From NCBI RefSeq assembly GCF_007827695.1, contig NZ_VITA01000001.1, forward strand, positions 558,001 to 622,000: a stretch of 64,000 nucleotides of DNA, given 5' to 3'. This DNA is from Sinorhizobium medicae (lineage in GTDB: Bacteria; Pseudomonadota; Alphaproteobacteria; Rhizobiales; Rhizobiaceae). The notes under the pieces are model-generated. The model worked only from the letters and a program-made list of their open reading frames with translations, had not been told where the DNA came from and did no database searches. The position numbers were made by a program, and so were the translations under genes. The first letter of the stretch is position 1; each line of letters starts with the position of its first letter. Shown here piece after piece: positions 62,438 to 64,000 of this stretch.

Positions 62438-62487
62438 GGAGCGGGATGAGGAAATTGCGCGCGGTCAGTCCGCCCGAATCCCGCTCC
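62438..62487. repeat. Rhizobial palindromic intergenic repeat, copy 2
   Basis: GGAGCGGGAT (62438-62447) and ATCCCGCTCC (62478-62487) are perfect 10-base arms around a GC-rich middle with inner GCGCGCGG and CCGCCCG. It resembles copy 1 (37229-37273) in arms and layout and lies between the UbiD and amidohydrolase genes. Confidence 0.65.
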
Positions 62488-62517
62488 AATTCCCGGAGTT
62501 CACCGTCACTAGCCGCA

Positions 62518-63450
62518 TCATGCGGGAGCAGGCTCGCGCCTCAGTCCTGCATAAGTGTCGGTGAGGCGCGCCTTGGCCTCCTCGAGATTGCGAGGCGGAG
62601 GGGTAGGGTCGATGCCGACGAGCTTGGCGATGTTGTTGCCGAGGTAGCCTTCGAGATCGTCTTCCGAGAGCCCGAGCCCGTGGGGCGGTTCGTGGCAGAG
62701 GACCTCAAGTTCGCGCAGCCACATGCCCGGTTCGTTCGGCGGCGAGTCCGTTCCGAAAACGATCTTGTGTTTCGGCAGCTCCTTCGCGAATTCGACGATG
62801 CGGGATTGGAAGCACCACCCGGACTCGCAGTAAACATTGGGCGTATCCATCGCCATCCAGAAGGACTCGAACGAATAATTGCCCCCCGTCTGGATGCCGA
62901 AGTGCCCGATGATGAAATTGACCATCGGGAACTCGCGGATGATCGGGTAGAACATCGTCGGAATGGTATAAGGACCATCCCCGGTGTGGATCAGCACGAC
63001 GACGCCGAGTTCTGCGCACTTCTTCATGGCAGGACGTAGCCAGTCGAGGGCACGGTCGGGCCGGTAGCCATGCATGTTGGCGTGCAGCTTCAGCATCTTG
63101 AAGCCGTATTCCTTCACATGGAACTCGAGCTCTGCAGCGCCGTTTTCGGGCCCCCAACGCGGGTTGTAGTTGAAGTTGCCGATGAAGCGGTCCGGGTATT
63201 TCTGGCAAAGTTCGGCGATATAGGCCATGTAGTCGCGAATGCCCTCGCGGCCCATGCGGTTGCCGTCTCGGTAGCCGGTATTGCCGGGCGGCGGCTGGAT
63301 GAAGCCCATGTCGATGCGGCGAGGCTTGCCGTTGATCATGTAGGGCCCGTCCATCAGTTTCAGCATGCGCTCGCCGTTGAAAGGCGTGCCGGTGTGGCGC
63401 CATGCCTCGTCGACCAGATTGGTCGGGTGGAGGTGGGTGTCGATAATCAT
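62518..63450 (-). CDS. Amidohydrolase (ACMSD/resorcylate-decarboxylase-like superfamily)
   Basis: The 310-residue barrel protein has the metal-binding DTHLHP at 4-9, KLHANMHG near 120, IHTGDGPY near 154, GHFGIQTGG near 182 and the catalytic Asp in FGTDSPPNEPG (about 234). The superfamily includes nonoxidative decarboxylases and hydrolases of cyclic compounds. It is a close relative of the next gene at the window edge. It lies 149 bases upstream of the UbiD start, separated by a palindromic repeat. Confidence 0.82.
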   Translation of the reverse strand: MIIDTHLHPTNLVDEAWRHTGTPFNGERMLKLMDGPYMINGKPRRIDMGFIQPPPGNTGYRDGNRMGREGIRDYMAYIAELCQKYPDRFIGNFNYNPRWGPENGAAELEFHVKEYGFKMLKLHANMHGYRPDRALDWLRPAMKKCAELGVVVLIHTGDGPYTIPTMFYPIIREFPMVNFIIGHFGIQTGGNYSFESFWMAMDTPNVYCESGWCFQSRIVEFAKELPKHKIVFGTDSPPNEPGMWLRELEVLCHEPPHGLGLSEDDLEGYLGNNIAKLVGIDPTPPPRNLEEAKARLTDTYAGLRREPAPA

Positions 63451-63489
63451 CTTATTTCTCCGATTTCATGAAGCACGCGTGCGGAAGCG

Positions 63490-64000
63490 TCATGCCGGCT
63501 GAAGGCTGGCATGGGCGCCCTTGAGGCGCGCCTGCGCCTCTTCGACGCTGCGTGGAGGCGGGGTCGGATCGAGACCGATCATCCGTCCGATATTGTTGCC
63601 GAGGTAGTCCTCGAGCGTGTCCTCGTCGAGGTTCAGTCCCTGCGGCGGTTCATGGCACAGGACCTCGAGTAGCCGCAGCCACATCCCCGGTTCGTTCGGA
63701 GGGGTGTCGGTGCCGAACAGGAGCTTGTGCTTGGGTAGTTCCTTGGCGAATTCGACGATGCGCGATTGCAGGCACCAGCCCGACTCCACATAGATGTTCG
63801 GCGCATCCATCGCCATCTGGAACGGCTCGAAGACGTAGACCCCGCCCGTCTGCACGCCGAAGTGCCCGAGGACGAAATTGACCGACGGAAACTCGCGGAT
63901 GATCGGGTAGAATTCGGTCGGAATGCTGTAGGGGCCGTCGCCGGTGTGCACCTTCACGATAAGGCCGAGATCGGCGCATTTCCTCATCGCGGGGCGCAAC
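63490..64000 (-). CDS. Amidohydrolase, second tandem copy (N-terminus beyond window)
   Basis: Only the C-terminal part (about 170 residues) lies within the window. It matches the 62518-63450 protein very closely: HTGDGPYSIPTEFYPIIREF, ESGWCLQSRIVEFAKELPKH and FGTDTPPNEPGMW are nearly identical to that paralogue. The 5' end is cut off by the window, so the start is unknown. It is first of the two copies on the minus strand and 40 bases upstream of the second. Recent tandem duplication is likely. Confidence 0.8.
   Translation of the reverse strand, partial: LRPAMRKCADLGLIVKVHTGDGPYSIPTEFYPIIREFPSVNFVLGHFGVQTGGVYVFEPFQMAMDAPNIYVESGWCLQSRIVEFAKELPKHKLLFGTDTPPNEPGMWLRLLEVLCHEPPQGLNLDEDTLEDYLGNNIGRMIGLDPTPPPRSVEEAQARLKGAHASLQPA

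Overview
The window looks like an accessory replicon (megaplasmid or chromid) of an alphaproteobacterium of the Sinorhizobium/Ensifer group. The reasons are the roughly 60% GC coding bias, dense ABC-transporter and GntR/RpiR/LysR catabolic loci, a complete lack of rRNA, tRNA or core housekeeping genes, many stress-type promoters of the form GGAAC-N18/19-TT (the rhizobial RpoE2/EcfG class), and two copies of a palindromic intergenic element typical of rhizobial genomes. The genus assignment is inference from gene content; no database was searched.

Region A (1-16.1 kb) reads as a general-stress-response island. It holds small stress proteins, a YflT-like general stress protein, a protein-isoaspartate methyltransferase fused to an erythromycin-esterase-like domain, a YciF-like (DUF892) protein, a ybhP/ybhN/ybhO-like membrane-lipid module, a pyruvate-oxidase-like ThDP enzyme, and a five-gene operon (ASRT-like, sugar-lactone oxidase, second ASRT-like, GH13 enzyme, LLM flavin oxidoreductase). 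Nine intergenic sites match GGAAC-N18/19-TT in front of these genes, one of them a symmetric bidirectional site. A decayed autotransporter barrel gene lies at the left edge.

Region B (16.2-22.6 kb) carries an L-2-hydroxyglutarate-oxidase-like gene, an AcoR-type sigma-54 activator, a sigma-54 promoter, a butanediol-dehydrogenase-like gene, and a flavin monooxygenase gene broken by a frameshifting deletion.

Region C (22.7-34.9 kb) is a GntR-controlled catabolic locus. It has two GntR regulators, a DapA-superfamily lyase, a five-component oligopeptide-type ABC system with an EamA exporter, and a divergent operon of an IlvD/Edd dehydratase, an RraA-like protein and a D-2-hydroxyacid dehydrogenase. 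Related palindromes (TAATGCATTA core) sit at the regulator, the ABC operon and the dehydratase operon. I infer uptake and breakdown of a sugar acid or a conjugate of one.

Region D (35-45.6 kb) starts with a glycogen-debranching-type glucosidase and a GT4 glycosyltransferase. An RpiR-controlled locus follows, with an ABC sugar importer, a Cys/Met-type PLP enzyme, a PfkB kinase and a TrpF-like barrel protein. Its substrate cannot be named from sequence.

Region E (45.6-64 kb) looks like a nucleobase/heterocycle locus: a LysR regulator, a BMP-type nucleoside ABC importer with a cytosine-deaminase-like amidohydrolase, a divergent GntR regulator with a three-subunit molybdenum hydroxylase and a His-rich COG0523 GTPase, and a convergent operon of an NCS2 permease, UbiX, UbiD and two tandem amidohydrolases. 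The last amidohydrolase runs off the right edge.
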